From NCBI RefSeq assembly GCF_037975245.1, contig NC_092576.1, forward strand, positions 35,616,611 through 35,680,610: a stretch of 64,000 nucleotides of DNA, in the 5' to 3' direction. The notes below the pieces were generated by a model. It made no database searches and was not told the origin of the DNA. It saw only the letters and a list, made by a program, of their open reading frames with translations. The position numbers and the translations under genes are program-made. The DNA comes from Apostichopus japonicus. Lineage: Eukaryota > Echinodermata > Holothuroidea > Aspidochirotida > Stichopodidae. This document shows, in pieces, positions 11,828 to 24,976 of the stretch. Every line of letters begins with the position of its first letter. The first letter of the stretch is position 1.

Positions 11828-13950
11828 CGGCCTAATATCTCAGTCCATACAGTGGCGCGATGGCTTGGCGCACTGTACGAGCTGATGAGCGAGACTCTCT
11901 TTTGCATCGCTGGTTCGAAACCCGGTGATGACGTCTTTTGCCGATCTTTTTACAGCTGGTGCCTACATGTTAAGCTGTAAGTATTAGTTATTCGGCCTAA
12001 TATCTCAGTCCATACAGTGGCGCGATGGCTTGGCGCACTGTAGGAGCTGATGAGCGAGACTCTCTTTTGCATCTCTGGTTCGAACCCCGGTGATGACGTC
12101 TTTTGCCGATCTTTTTACAGCGGGTGCCTACATGTTAAGCTGTAAGTATTAGTTAATCGGCCTAATATCTCAGTCCATACAGTGGCGCGATGGCTTGGCG
12201 CACTGTGCGAGCTGATGAGCGAGACTCTCTTTTGCATCGCTGGTTCGAACCCCGGTGATGACGTCTTTTGCCGATCTTTTACAGCGGGTGCCTACATGTT
12301 AAGCTGTAAGTATTAGTTAATCGGCCTAATATCTCAGTCCATACATTGGCGCGATGGCTTGGCGCACTGTACGAGCTGATGAGCGAGACTCTCTTTTGCA
12401 TCGCTGGTTCGAACCCGGTGATGACGTCTTTTGCCGATCTTTTACAGCGGTTGCCTACATGTTAAGCTGTAAGTATTAGTTATTCGGCCTAATATCTCAG
12501 TCCATACAGTGGCGCGATGGCTTGGCGCACTGTACGAGCTGATGGGCGAGACACTCTTTTGCATCGCTGGTTCGAACCCCGGTGATGACGTCTTTTGCCG
12601 ATCTTTTACAGCGGGTGCCTACATGTTAAGCTGTAAGTATTAGTTAATCGGCCTAATATCTCAGTCCATACAGTGGCGCGATGGCTTGGCGCACTGTACG
12701 AGCTGATGAGCGAGACTCTCTTTTGCATCGCTGGTTCGAACCCCGGTGATGACGTCTTTTGCCGACCTTTTTACAGCGGGTGCCTACATGGGGAGCTGTA
12801 AGTATTAGTTAATCGGCCTAATATCTCAGTCCATACAGTGGCGCGATGGCTTGGCGCACTGTACGAGCTGATGAGCGAGATTCTCTTTTGCATCGCTGGT
12901 TCGAAACCCGGTGATGACGTCTTTTGCCGATCTTTTTACAGCTGGTGCCTACATGTTAAGCTGTAAGTATTAGTTATTCGGCCTAATATCTCAGTCCATA
13001 CAGTGGCGCGATGGCTTGGCGCACTGTAGGAGCTGATGAGCGAGACTCTCTTTTGCATCGCTGGTTCGAACCCCGGTGATGACGTCTTTTGCCGATCTTT
13101 TTACAGCGGGTGCCTACATGTTAAGCTGTAAGTATTAGTTAATCGGCCTAATATCTCAGTCCATACAGTGGCGCGATGGCTTGGCGCACTGTGCGAGCTG
13201 ATGAGCGAGACTCTCTTTTGCATCGCTGGTTCGAACCCCGGTGATGACGTCTTTTGCCGATCTTTTACAGCGGGTGCCTACATGTTAAGCTGTAAGTATT
13301 AGTTATTCGGCCTAATATCTCAGTCCATACAGTGGCGCGATGGCTTGGCGCACTGTACGAGCTGATGAGCGAGACTCTCTTTTGCATCGCTGGTTCGAAC
13401 CCCGGTGATGACGTCTTTTGCCGATCTTTTACAGCGGGTGCCTACATGTTAAGCTGTAAGTATTAGTTAATCGGCCTAATATCTCAGTCCATACAGTGGC
13501 GCGATGGCTTGGCGCACTGTACGAGCTGATGAGCGAGACTCTCTTTTGCATCGCTGGTTCGAACTCCGGTGATGACGTCTTTTGCCGATCTTTTAAAGCG
13601 GCTGCCTAGATGTTAAGCTGTAAGTATTAGTTATTCGGCCTAATATCTCAGTCCATACAGTGGCGCGATGGCTTGGCGCACTGTACGAGCTGATGAGCGA
13701 GACTCTCTTTTGCATCGCTGGTTCGAACCCCGGTGATGACGTCTTTTGCCGATCTTTTACAGCGGGTGCCTACATGTTAAGATGTAAGTATTAGTTATTC
13801 GGCCTAATATCTCAGTCCATACAGTGGCGCGATGTCTTGGCGCACTGTACGAGCTGATGAGCGAGACTCTCTTTTGCATCGCTGGTTCGAACCCCGGTGA
13901 TGACGTCTTTTGCCGATCTTTTACAGCGGGTGCCTACATGGGGAGCTGTA
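11828..13950 (+). repeat. Copy of 4433-6060 with three extra monomers
   Basis: Offset to the earlier copy grows from 7395 to 7889 bp. Internally the GTAGGAGCTG monomer occurs twice (12040 and 13026, 986 bp apart), and the CTGTGCGAG and GAAACCCGG monomers are doubled with it. A 6-monomer local duplication followed by loss of three monomers would explain this. One copy has a deleted C in the B-box region (GAACCCGGTG at 12411). Confidence 0.8.
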
Positions 13951-15932
13951 AGTATTAGTTAATCGGCCTAATATCTCAGTCCATACAGTGGCGCGATGGC
14001 TTGGCGCACTGTACGAGCTGATGAGCGAGACTCTCTTTTGCATCGCTGGTTCGAACCCCGGTGATGACGTCTTTTGCCGATCTTTTACAGCGGGTGCCTA
14101 CATGGGGAGCTGTAAGTATTAGTTAATCGGCCTAATATCTCAGTCAATACAGTGGCGCGATGGCTTGGCGCACTGTACGAGCTGATGAGCGAGACTCTCT
14201 TTTGCATCGCTGGTTCGAACTCCGGTGATGACGTCTTTTGCCGATCTTTTACAGCGGGTGCCTACATGGGGAGCTGTAAGTATTAGTTAATCGGCCTAAT
14301 ATCTCAGTCCATACAGTGGCGCGATGGCTTGGCGCACTGTACGAGCTGATGAGCGAGACTCTCTTTTGCATCGCTGGTTCGAACCCCGGTGATGACGTCT
14401 TTTGCCGATCTTTTACAGCGGGTGCCTACATGGGGAGCTGTAAGTATTAGTTAATCGGCCTAATATCTCAGTCCATACAGTGGCGCGATGGCTTGGCGCA
14501 CTGTACGAGCTGATGAGCGAGACTCTCTTTTGCATCGCTGGTTCGAACCCCGGTGATGACGTCTTTTGCCGATCTTTTACAGCGGGTGCCCACATGTTAA
14601 GCTGTAAGTATTAGTTATTCGGCCTAATATCTCAGTCCATACAGTGGCGCGATGGCTTGGCGCACTGTACGAGCTGATGAGCGAGACTCTCTTTTGCATC
14701 GCTGGTTCGAACCCCGGTGATGACGTCTTTTGCCGATCTTTTACAGCGGGTGCCTACATGTTAAGCTGTAAGTATTAGTTATTCGGCCTAATATCTCAGT
14801 CCATACAGTGGCGCGATGGCTTGGCGCACTGTACGAGCTGATGAGCGAGACTCTCTTTTGCATCGCTGGTTCGAATCCCGGTGATGACGTCTTTTGCCGA
14901 TCTTTTACAGCGGGTGCCTACATGTTAAGCTGTAAGTATTAGTTATTCGGCCTAATATCTCAGTCCATACAGTGGCGCGATGGCTTGGCGCACTGTACGA
15001 GCTGATGAGCGAGACTCTCTTTTGCATCGCTGGTTCGAACTCCGGTGATGACGTCTTTTGCCGATCTTTTACAGCGGGTGCCTATATGGGGAGCTGTAAG
15101 TATTAGTTAATCGGCCTAATATCTCAGTCCATACAGTGGCGCGATGGCTTGGCGCACTGTACGAGCTGATGAGCGAGACTCTCTTTTGCATCGCTGGTTC
15201 GAACCCCGGTGATGACGTCTTTTGCCGATCTTTTACAGCGGGTGCCTACATGTTAAGCTGTAAGTATTAGTTAATCGGCCTAATATCTCAGTCCATACAG
15301 TGGCGCGATGGCTTGGCGCACTGTACGAGCTGATGAGCGAGACTCTCTTTTGCATCGCTGGTTCGAACCCCGGTGATGACGTCTTTTGCCGATCTTTTAC
15401 AGCGGGTGCCTACATGTTAAGCTGTAAGTATTAGTTAATCGGCCTAATATCTCAGTCCATACAGTGGCGCGATGGCTTGGCGCACTGTACGAGCTGATGA
15501 GCGAGACTCTCTTTTGCATCGCTGGTTCAAACTCCGGTGATGACGTCTTTTGCCGATCTTTTACAGCGGGTGCCTACATGTTAAGCTGTAAGTATTAGTT
15601 AATCGGCCTAATATCTCAGTCCATACAGTGGCGCGATGGCTTGGCGCACTGTACGAGCTGATGAGCGAGACTCTCTTTTGCATCGCTGGTTCGAACCCCG
15701 GTGATGACGTCTTTTGCCGATCTTTTACAGCGGGTGCCTACATGGGGAGCTGTAAGTATTAGTTAATCGACCTAATATCTCAGTCCATACAGTGGCGCGA
15801 TGGCTTGGCGCACTGTACGAGCTGATGAGCGAGACTCTCTTTTGCATCGCTGGTTCGAACCCCGGTGATGACGTCTTTTGCCGATCTTTTTACAGCGGGT
15901 GCCTACATGTTAAGCTGTAAGTATTAGTTAAT
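13951..15932 (+). repeat. Ordinary 164-bp monomers
   Basis: About twelve units related to 6061-8044 at offset about 7888, as shown by the CCCACATG tag at 14589. GGTTCAAACTCC near 15525 is a B-box CpG loss. No other element is seen. Confidence 0.85.
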
Positions 15933-16918
15933 CGGCCTAATATCTCAGTCCATACAGTGGCGCGATGGCTTGGCGCACTGTACGAGCTGATGAGCGAGAC
16001 TCTCTTTTGCATCGCTGGTTCGAACCCCGGTGATGACGTCTTTTGCCGATCTTTTACAGCGGGTGCCTACATGGGGAGCTGTAAGTATTAGTTAATCGGC
16101 CTAATATCTCAGTCCATACAGTGGCGCGATGGCTTGGCGCACTGTACGAGCTGATGAGCGAGACTCTCTTTTGCATCGCTGGTTCGAACCCCGGTGATGA
16201 CGTCTTTTGCCGATCTTTTACAGCGGGTGCCTACATGTTAAGCTGTAAGTATTAGTTAATCGGCCTAATATCTCAGTCCATACAGTGGCGCGATGGCGTG
16301 GCGCACTGTACGAGCTGATGAGCGAGACTCTCTTTTGCATCGCTGGTTCGAACCCCGGTGATGACGTCTTTTGCCGATCTTTTACAGCGGGTGCCCACCT
16401 GGGGAGCTGTAAGTATTAGTTAATCGGCCTAATATCTCAGTCCATACAGTGGCGCGATGGCTTGGCGCACTGTACGAGCTGATGAGCGAGACTCTCTTTT
16501 GCATCGCTGGTTCGAACCCCGGTGATGACGTCTTTTGCCGATCTTTTACAGCGGGTGCCTACATGGGGAGCTGTAAGTATTAGTTAATCGACCTAATATC
16601 TCAGTCCATACAGTGGCGCGATGGCTTGGCGCACTGTACGAGCTGATGAGCGAGACTCTCTTTTGCATCGCTGGTTCGAACCCCGGTGATGACGTCTTTT
16701 GCCGATCTTTTTACAGCGGGTGCCTACATGGGGAGCTGTAAGTATTAGTTAATCGGCCTAATATCTCAGTCCATACAGTGGCGCGATGGCTTGGCGCACT
16801 GTACGAGCTGATGAGCGAGACTCTCTTTTGCATCGCTGGTTCGAACCCCGGTGATGACGTCTTTTGCCGATCTTTTTACAGCGGGTGCCTACATGTTAAG
16901 CTGTAAGTATTAGTTAAT
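15933..16918 (+). repeat. Six-monomer unit (986 bp), first of three related copies
   Basis: Marked by CGATGGCGTGG (16291) followed by CCCACCTGGGG (from about 16394), then a CGACCTAATA monomer. The same run recurs 986 bp on (17277 and 17380) and again 2134 bp after that (19411 and 19514). Confidence 0.9.
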
Positions 16919-19052
16919 CGGCCTAATATCTCAGTCCATACAGTGGCGCGATGGCTTGGCGCACTGTACGAGCTGATGAGCGAGACTCTCTTTTGCATCG
17001 CTGGTTCGAACCCCGGTGATGACGTCTTTTGCCGATCTTTTACAGCGGGTGCCTACATGGGGAGCTGTAAGTATTAGTTAATCGGCCTAATATCTCAGTC
17101 CATACAGTGGCGCGATGGCTTGGCGCACTGTACGAGCTGATGAGCGAGACTCTCTTTTGCATCGCTGGTTCGAACCCCGGTGATGACGTCTTTTGCCGAT
17201 CTTTTACAGCGGGTGCCTACATGTTAAGCTGTAAGTATTAGTTAATCGGCCTAATATCTCAGTCCATACAGTGGCGCGATGGCGTGGCGCACTGTACGAG
17301 CTGATGAGCGAGACTCTCTTTTGCATCGCTGGTTCGAACCCCGGTGATGACGTCTTTTGCCGATCTTTTACAGCGGGTGCCCACCTGGGGAGCTGTAAGT
17401 ATTAGTTAATCGGCCTAATATCTCAGTCCATACAGTGGCGCGATGGCTTGGCGCACTGTACGAGCTGATGAGCGAGACTCTCTTTTGCATCGCTGGTTCG
17501 AACCCCGGTGATGACGTCTTTTGCCGATCTTTTACAGCGGGTGCCTACATGGGGAGCTGTAAGTATTAGTTAATCGACCTAATATCTCAGTCCATACAGT
17601 GGCGCGATGGCTTGGCGCACTGTACGAGCTGATGAGCGAGACTCTCTTTTGCATCGCTGGTTCGAACCCCGGTGATGACGTCTTTTGCCGATCTTTTTAC
17701 AGCGGGTGCCTACATGGGGAGCTGTAAGTATTAGTTAATCGGCCTAATATCTCAGTCCATACAGTGGCGCGATGGCTTGGCGCACTGTACGAGCTGATGA
17801 GCGAGACTCTCTTTTGCATCGCTGGTTCGAACCCCGGTGATGACGTCTTTTGCCGATCTTTTACAGCGGGTGCCTACATGGGGAGCTGTAAGTATTAGTT
17901 AATCGGCCTAATATCCCAGTCCATACAGTGGCGCGATGGCTTGGCGCACTGTACGAGCTGATGAGCGAGACTCTCTTTTGCATCGCTGGTTCGAACCCCG
18001 GTGATGACGTCTTTTGCCGATCTTTTACAGCGGGTGCCTACATGTTAAGCTGTAAGTATAAGTTATTCGGCCTAATATCTCAGTCCATACAGTGGCGCGA
18101 TGGCTTGGCGCACTGTACGAGCTGATGAGCGAGACTCTCTTTTGTATCGCTGGTTCGAACCCCGGTGATGACGTCTTTTGCCGATCTTTTAGAGCGGGTG
18201 CCTACATGTTAAGCTGTAAGTATAAGTTATTCGGCCTAATATCTCAGTCCATACAGTGGCGCGATGGCTTGGCGCACTGTACGAGCTGATGAGCGAGACT
18301 CTCTTTTGTATCGCTGGTTCGAACCCCGGTGATGACGTCTTTTGCCGATCTTTTACAGCGGGTGCCTACATGGGGAGCTGTAAGTATTAGTTAATCGGCT
18401 TAATATCTCAGTCCATACATTGGCGCGATGGCTTGGCGCACTGTACGAGCTGATGAGCGAGACTCTCTTTTGCATCGCTGGTTCGAACCCCGGTGATGAC
18501 GTCTTTTGCCGATCTTTTACAGCGGGTGCCCACATGTTAAGCTGTAAGTATTAGTTATTCGGCCTAATATCTCAGTCCATACAGTGGCGCGATGGCTTGG
18601 CGCACTGTACGAGCTGATGAGCGAGACTCTCTTTTGCATCGCTGGTTCGAACCCCGGTGATGACGTCTTTTGCCGATCTTTTACAGCGGGTGCCCACATG
18701 TTAAGCTGTAAGTATTAGTTAATCGGCCTAATATCTCAGTCCATACAGTGGCGCGATGGCTTGGCGCACTGTACGAGCTGATGAGCGAGACTCTCTTTTG
18801 CATCGCTGGTTCGAACCCCGGTGATGACGTCTTTTGCCGATCTTTTACAGCGGGTGCCTACATGTTAAGCTGTAAGTATTAGTTAATCGACCTAATATCT
18901 CAGTCCATACAGTGGCGCGATGGCTTGGCGCACTGTACGAGCTGATGAGCGAGACTCTCTTTTGCGTCGCTGGTTCGAACCCCGGTGATGACGTCTTTTG
19001 CCGATCTTTTTACAGCGGGTGCCTACATGGGGAGCTGTAAGTATTAGTTAAT
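16919..19052 (+). repeat. Thirteen-monomer higher-order unit (2134 bp), copy 1
   Basis: Contains the six-monomer GGCGTGG unit followed by the five-monomer block (17904-18723) and two further monomers. Its copy 2 follows directly at 19053. All tags tested keep the 2134-bp offset: 17277 to 19411, 17904 to 20038, and the CCCACATG pair. Confidence 0.92.
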
Positions 19053-21185
19053 CGGCCTAATATCTCAGTCCATACAGTGGCGCGATGGCTTGGCGCACTG
19101 TACGAGCTGATGAGCGAGACTCTCTTTTGCATCGCTGGTTCGAACCCCGGTGATGACGTCTTTTGCCGATCTTTTACAGCGGGTGCCTACATGTTAAGCT
19201 GTAAGTATTAGTTAATCGGCCTAATATCTCAGTCCATACAGTGGCGCGATGGCTTGGCGCACTGTACGAGCTGATGAGCGAGACTCTCTTTTGCATCGCT
19301 GGTTCGAACCCCGGTGATGACGTCTTTTGCCGATCTTTTACAGCGGGTGCCTACATGTTAAGCTGTAAGTATTAGTTAATCGGCCTAATATCTCAGTCCA
19401 TACAGTGGCGCGATGGCGTGGCGCACTGTACGAGCTGATGAGCGAGACTCTCTTTTGCATCGCTGGTTCGAACCCCGGTGATGACGTCTTTTGCCGATCT
19501 TTTACAGCGGGTGCCCACCTGGGGAGCTGTAAGTATTAGTTAATCGGCCTAATATCTCAGTCCATACAGTGGCGCGATGGCTTGGCGCACTGTACGAGCT
19601 GATGAGCGAGACTCTCTTTTGCATCGCTGGTTCGAACCCCGGTGATGACGTCTTTTGCCGATCTTTTACAGCGGGTGCCTACATGGGGAGCTGTAAGTAT
19701 TAGTTAATCGACCTAATATCTCAGTCCATACAGTGGCGCGATGGCTTGGCGCACTGTACGAGCTGATGAGCGAGACTCTCTTTTGCATCGCTGGTTCGAA
19801 CCCCGGTGATGACGTCTTTTGCCGATCTTTTTACAGCGGGTGCCTACATGGGGAGCTGTAAGTATTAGTTAATCGGCCTAATATCTCAGTCCATACAGTG
19901 GCGCGATGGCTTGGCGCACTGTACGAGCTGATGAGCGAGACTCTCTTTTGCATCGCTGGTTCGAACCCCGGTGATGACGTCTTTTGCCGATCTTTTACAG
20001 CGGGTGCCTACATGGGGAGCTGTAAGTATTAGTTAATCGGCCTAATATCCCAGTCCATACAGTGGCGCGATGGCTTGGCGCACTGTACGAGCTGATGAGC
20101 GAGACTCTCTTTTGCATCGCTGGTTCGAACCCCGGTGATGACGTCTTTTGCCGATCTTTTACAGCGGGTGCCTACATGTTAAGCTGTAAGTATAAGTTAT
20201 TCGGCCTAATATCTCAGTCCATACAGTGGCGCGATGGCTTGGCGCACTGTACGAGCTGATGAGCGAGACTCTCTTTTGTATCGCTGGTTCGAACCCCGGT
20301 GATGACGTCTTTTGCCGATCTTTTACAGCGGGTGCCTACATGTTAAGCTGTAAGTATAAGTTATTCGGCCTAATATCTCAGTCCATACAGTGGCGCGATG
20401 GCTTGGCGCACTGTACGAGCTGATGAGCGAGACTCTCTTTTGTATCGCTGGTTCGAACCCCGGTGATGACGTCTTTTGCCGATCTTTTACAGCGGGTGCC
20501 TACATGGGGAGCTGTAAGTATTAGTTAATCGGCTTAATATCTCAGTCCATACATTGGCGCGATGGCTTGGCGCACTGTACGAGCTGATGAGCGAGACTCT
20601 CTTTTGCATCGCTGGTTCGAACCCCGGTGATGACGTCTTTTGCCGATCTTTTACAGCGGGTGCCCACATGTTAAGCTGTAAGTATTAGTTATTCGGCCTA
20701 ATATCTCAGTCCATACAGTGGCGCGATGGCTTGGCGCACTGTACGAGCTGATGAGCGAGACTCTCTTTTGCATCGCTGGTTCGAACCCCGGTGATGACGT
20801 CTTTTGCCGATCTTTTACAGCGGGTGCCCACATGTTAAGCTGTAAGTATTAGTTAATCGGCCTAATATCTCAGTCCATACAGTGGCGCGATGGCTTGGCG
20901 CACTGTACGAGCTGATGAGCGAGACTCTCTTTTGCATCGCTGGTTCGAACCCCGGTGATGACGTCTTTTGCCGATCTTTTGCAGCGGGTGCCTACATGTT
21001 AAGCTGTAAGTATTAGTTAATCGGCCTAATATCTCAGTCCATACAGTGGCGCGATGGCTTGGCGCACTGTACGAGCTGATGAGCGAGACTCTCTTTTGCA
21101 TCGCTGGTTCGAATCCCGGTGATGACGTCTTTTGCCGATCTTTTACAGCGGGTGCCTACATGGGGAGCTGTAAGTATTAGTTAAT
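19053..21185 (+). repeat. Thirteen-monomer higher-order unit, copy 2
   Basis: Direct tandem duplicate of 16919-19052 with few differences, for example TTTTACAGCGG instead of TTTTAGAGCGG near 20320 and TTTTGCAGCGG near 20979. It ends where the 165-bp run starts at 21186. Confidence 0.92.
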
Positions 21186-23495
21186 CGGCCTAATATCTCA
21201 GTCCATACAGTGGCGCGATGGCTTGGCGCACTGTACGAGCTGATGAGCGAGACTCTCTTTTGCATCGCTGGTTCGAACCCCGGTGATGACGTCTTTTGCC
21301 GATCTTTTTACAGCGGGTGCCTACATGAGGAGCTGTAAGTATTAGTTAATCGGCCTAATATCTCAGTCCATACAGTGGCGCGATGGCTTGGCGCACTGTA
21401 CGAGCTGATGAGCGAGACTCTCTTTTGCATCGCTGGTTCGAACCCCGGTGATGACGTCTTTTGCCGATCTTTTTACAGCGGGTGCCTACATGGGGAGCTG
21501 TAAGTATTAGTTAATCGGCCTAATATCTCAGTCCATACAGTGGCGCGATGGCTTGGCGCACTGTACGAGCTGATGAGCGAGACTCTCTTTTCCATCGCTG
21601 GTTCGAACCCCGGTGATGACGTCTTTTGCCGATCTTTTTACAGCGGGTGCCTACATGTTAAGCTGTAAGTATTAGTTAATCGGCCTAATATCTCAGTCCA
21701 TACAGTGGCGCGATGGCTTGGCGCACTGTACGAGCTGATGAGCGAGACTCTCTTTTCCATCGCTGGTTCGAACCCCGGTGATGACGTCTTTTGCCGATCT
21801 TTTTACAGCGGGTGCCTACATGGGGAGCTGTAAGTATTAGTTAATCGGCCTAATATCTCAGTCCATACAGTGGCGCGATGGCTTGGCGCACTGTACGAGC
21901 TGATGAGCGAGACTCTCTTTTGCATCGCTGGTTCGAACCCCGGTGATGACGTCTTTTGCCGATCTTTTTACAGCGGGTGCCTACATGGGGAGCTGTTAGT
22001 ATTAGTTAATCGGCCTAATATCTCAGTCCATACAGTGGCGCGATGGCTTGGCGCACTGTACGAGCTGATGAGCGAGACTCTCTTTTGCATCGCTGGTTCG
22101 AAGCCCGGTGATGACGTCGTTTGCCGATCTTTTTACAGCGGGTGCCTACATGGGGAGCTGTTAGTATTAGTTAATCGGCCTAATATCTCAGTCCATACAG
22201 TGGCGCGATGGCTTGGCGCACTGTACGAGCTGATGAGCGAGACTCTCTTTTGCATCGCTGGTTCGAACCCCGGTGATGACGTCTTTTGCCGATCTTTTTA
22301 CAGCGGGTGCCTACATGTTAAGCTGTAAGTATTAGTTAATCGGCCTAATATCTCAGTCCATACAGTGGCGCGATGGCTTGGCGCACTGTACGAGCTGATG
22401 AGCGAGACTCTCTTTTGCATCGCTGGTTCGAACCCCGGTGATGACGTCTTTTGCCGATCTTTTTACAGCGGGTGCCTACATGGGGAGCTGTAAGTATTAG
22501 TTAATCGGCCTAATATCTCAGTCCATACAGTGGCGCGATGGCTTGGCGCACTGTACGAGCTGATGAGCGAGACTCTCTTTTGCATCGCTGGTTCGAACCC
22601 CGGTGATGACGTCTTTTGCCGATCTTTTTACAGCGGGTGCCTATATGGGGAGCTGTTAGTATTAGTTAATCGGCCTAATATCTCAGTCCATACAGTGGCG
22701 CGATGGCTTGGCGCACTGTACGAGCTGATGAGCGAGACTCTCTTTTGCATCGCTGGTTCGAACCCCGGTGATAACGTCTTTTGCCGATCTTTTTACAGCG
22801 GGTGCCTACATGGGGAGCTGTTAGTATTAGTTAATCGGCCTAATATCTCAGTCCATACAGTGGCGCGATGGCTTGGCGCACTGTACGAGCTGATGAGCGA
22901 GACTCTCTTTTGCATCGCTGGTTCGAACCCCGGTGATGACGTCTTTTGCCGATCTTTTTACAGCGGGTGCCTATATGGGGAGCTGTAAGTATTAGTTAAT
23001 CGGCCTAATATCTCAGTCCATACAGTGGCGCGATGGCTTGGCGCACTGTACGAGCTGATGAGCTAGACTCTCTTTTGCATCGCTGGTTCGAACCCCGGTG
23101 ATAACGTCTTTTGCCGATCTTTTTACAGCGGGTGCCTACATGGGGAGCTGTTAGTATTAGTTAATCGGCCTAATATCTCAGTCCATACAGTGGCGCGATG
23201 GCTTGGCGCACTGTACGAGCTGATGAGCGAGACTCTCTTTTGCATCGCTGGTTCGAAGCCCGGTGATGACGTCTTTTGCCGATCTTTTTACAGCGGGTGC
23301 CTACATTGGGAGCTGTTAGTATTAGTTAATCGGCCTAATATCTCAGTCCATACAGTGGCGCGATGGCTTGGCGCACTGTACGAGCTGATGAGCGAGACTC
23401 TCTTTTGCATCGCTGGTTCGAAGCCCGGTGATGACGTCTTTTGCCGATCTTTTTACAGCGGGTGCCTACATGTTAAGCTGTAAGTATTAGTTAAT
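21186..23495 (+). repeat. Run of fourteen 165-bp monomers, partly in 4-mer units of 660 bp
   Basis: 21186 to 23496 is 2310 bp, exactly 14 x 165. Starts at 21846, 22506 and 23166 are spaced 660 bp. CTGTTAG alleles recur within these units and produce 152-codon open frames. Other tags are GCATGAGGAGC (21324), TTTTCCATCGC (about 21589 and 21754), GAAGCCCGG and TATATGGGG. Confidence 0.9.
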
Positions 23496-24976
23496 CGGCC
23501 TAATATCTCAGTCCATACAGTGGCGCGATGGCTTGGCGCACTGTACGAGCTGATGAGCGAGACTCTCTTTTGCATCGCTGGTTCGAAGCCCGGTGATGAC
23601 GTCTTTTGCCAATCTTTTACAGCGGGTGCCTACATGTTAAGCTGTAAGTATTAGTTATTCGGCCTAATATCTCAGTCCATACAGTGGCGCGATGGCTTGG
23701 CGCACTGTACGAGCTGATGAGCGAGACTCTCTTTTGCATCGCTGGTTCGAATCCCGGTGATGACGTCTTTTGCCGATCTTTTTACAGCGGGTGCCTACAT
23801 GGGGAGCTGTAGGTATTAGTTATTCGGCCTAATATCTCAGTCCATACAGTGGCGCGATGGCTTGGCGCACTGTACGAGCTGATGAGCGAGACTCTCTTTT
23901 GCATCGCTGGTTCGAACCCCGGTGATGACGTCTTTTGCCGATCTTTTACAGCGGGTGCCTACATGTTAAGCTGTAAGTATTAGTTAATCGGCCTAATATC
24001 TCAGTCCATACAGTGGCGCGATGGCTTGGCGCACTGTACGAGCTGATGAGCGAGACTCTCTTTTGCATCGCTGGTTCGAACCCCGGTGATGACGTCTTTT
24101 GCCGATCTTTTTACAGCGGGTGCCTACATGAGGAGCTGTAAGTATTAGTTAATTGGCCTAATATCTCAGTCCATACAGTGGCGCGATGGCTTGGCGCACT
24201 GTACGAGCTGATGAGCGAGACTCTCTTTTGCATCGCTGGTTCGAACCCCGGTGATGACGTCTTTTGCCGATCTCTTTACAGCGGGTGCCTACATGGGGAG
24301 CTGTAAGTATTAGTTAATCGGCCTAATATCTCAGTCCATACAGTGGCGCGATGGCTTGGCGCACTGTACGAGCTGATGAGCGAGACTCTCTTTTGCATCG
24401 CTGGTTCGAACCCCGGTGATGACGTCTTTTGCCGATCTTTTTACAGCGGGTGCCTACATGGGGAGCTGTTAGTATTAGTTAATCGGCCTAATATCTCAGT
24501 CAATACAGTGGCGCGATGGCTTGGCGCACTGTACGAGCTGATGAGCTAGACTCTCTTTTGCATCGCTGGTTCGAACCCCGGTGATGACGTCTTTTGCCGA
24601 TCTTTTTACAGCGGGTGCCTACATGGGGAGCTGTTAGTATTAGTTAATCGGCCTACTATCTCAGTCCATACAGTGGCGCGATGGCTTGGCGCACTGTACG
24701 AGCTGATGAGCGAGACTCTCTTTTGCATCGCTTGTTCGAACCCCGATGATGACGTCTTTTGCCGATCTTTTACAGCGAGTGCCTACATGGGAAGCTGTAA
24801 GTATTAGTTAATCGGCCTAATATCTCAGTCCATACAGTGGCGCGATGGCTTGGCGCACTGTACGAGCTGATGAGCGAGACTCTCTTTTGCATCGCTGGTT
24901 CGAACCCCGGTGATGACGTCTTTTGCCGATCTTTTACAGCGGGTGCCTACATGGGGAGCTGTAAGTATTAGTTAAT
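23496..24976 (+). repeat. Mixed 164/165-bp monomers
   Basis: Nine units. TTTTGCCAATC at 23608 is shared with 27893. AGCTGTAGG tails occur near 23810. GATGAGCTAGAC at about 24541 and CGGCCTACTATC near 24650 start subfamilies that expand in the next segment. TCTCTTTAC near 24272 interrupts the T5 tract. Confidence 0.85.
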
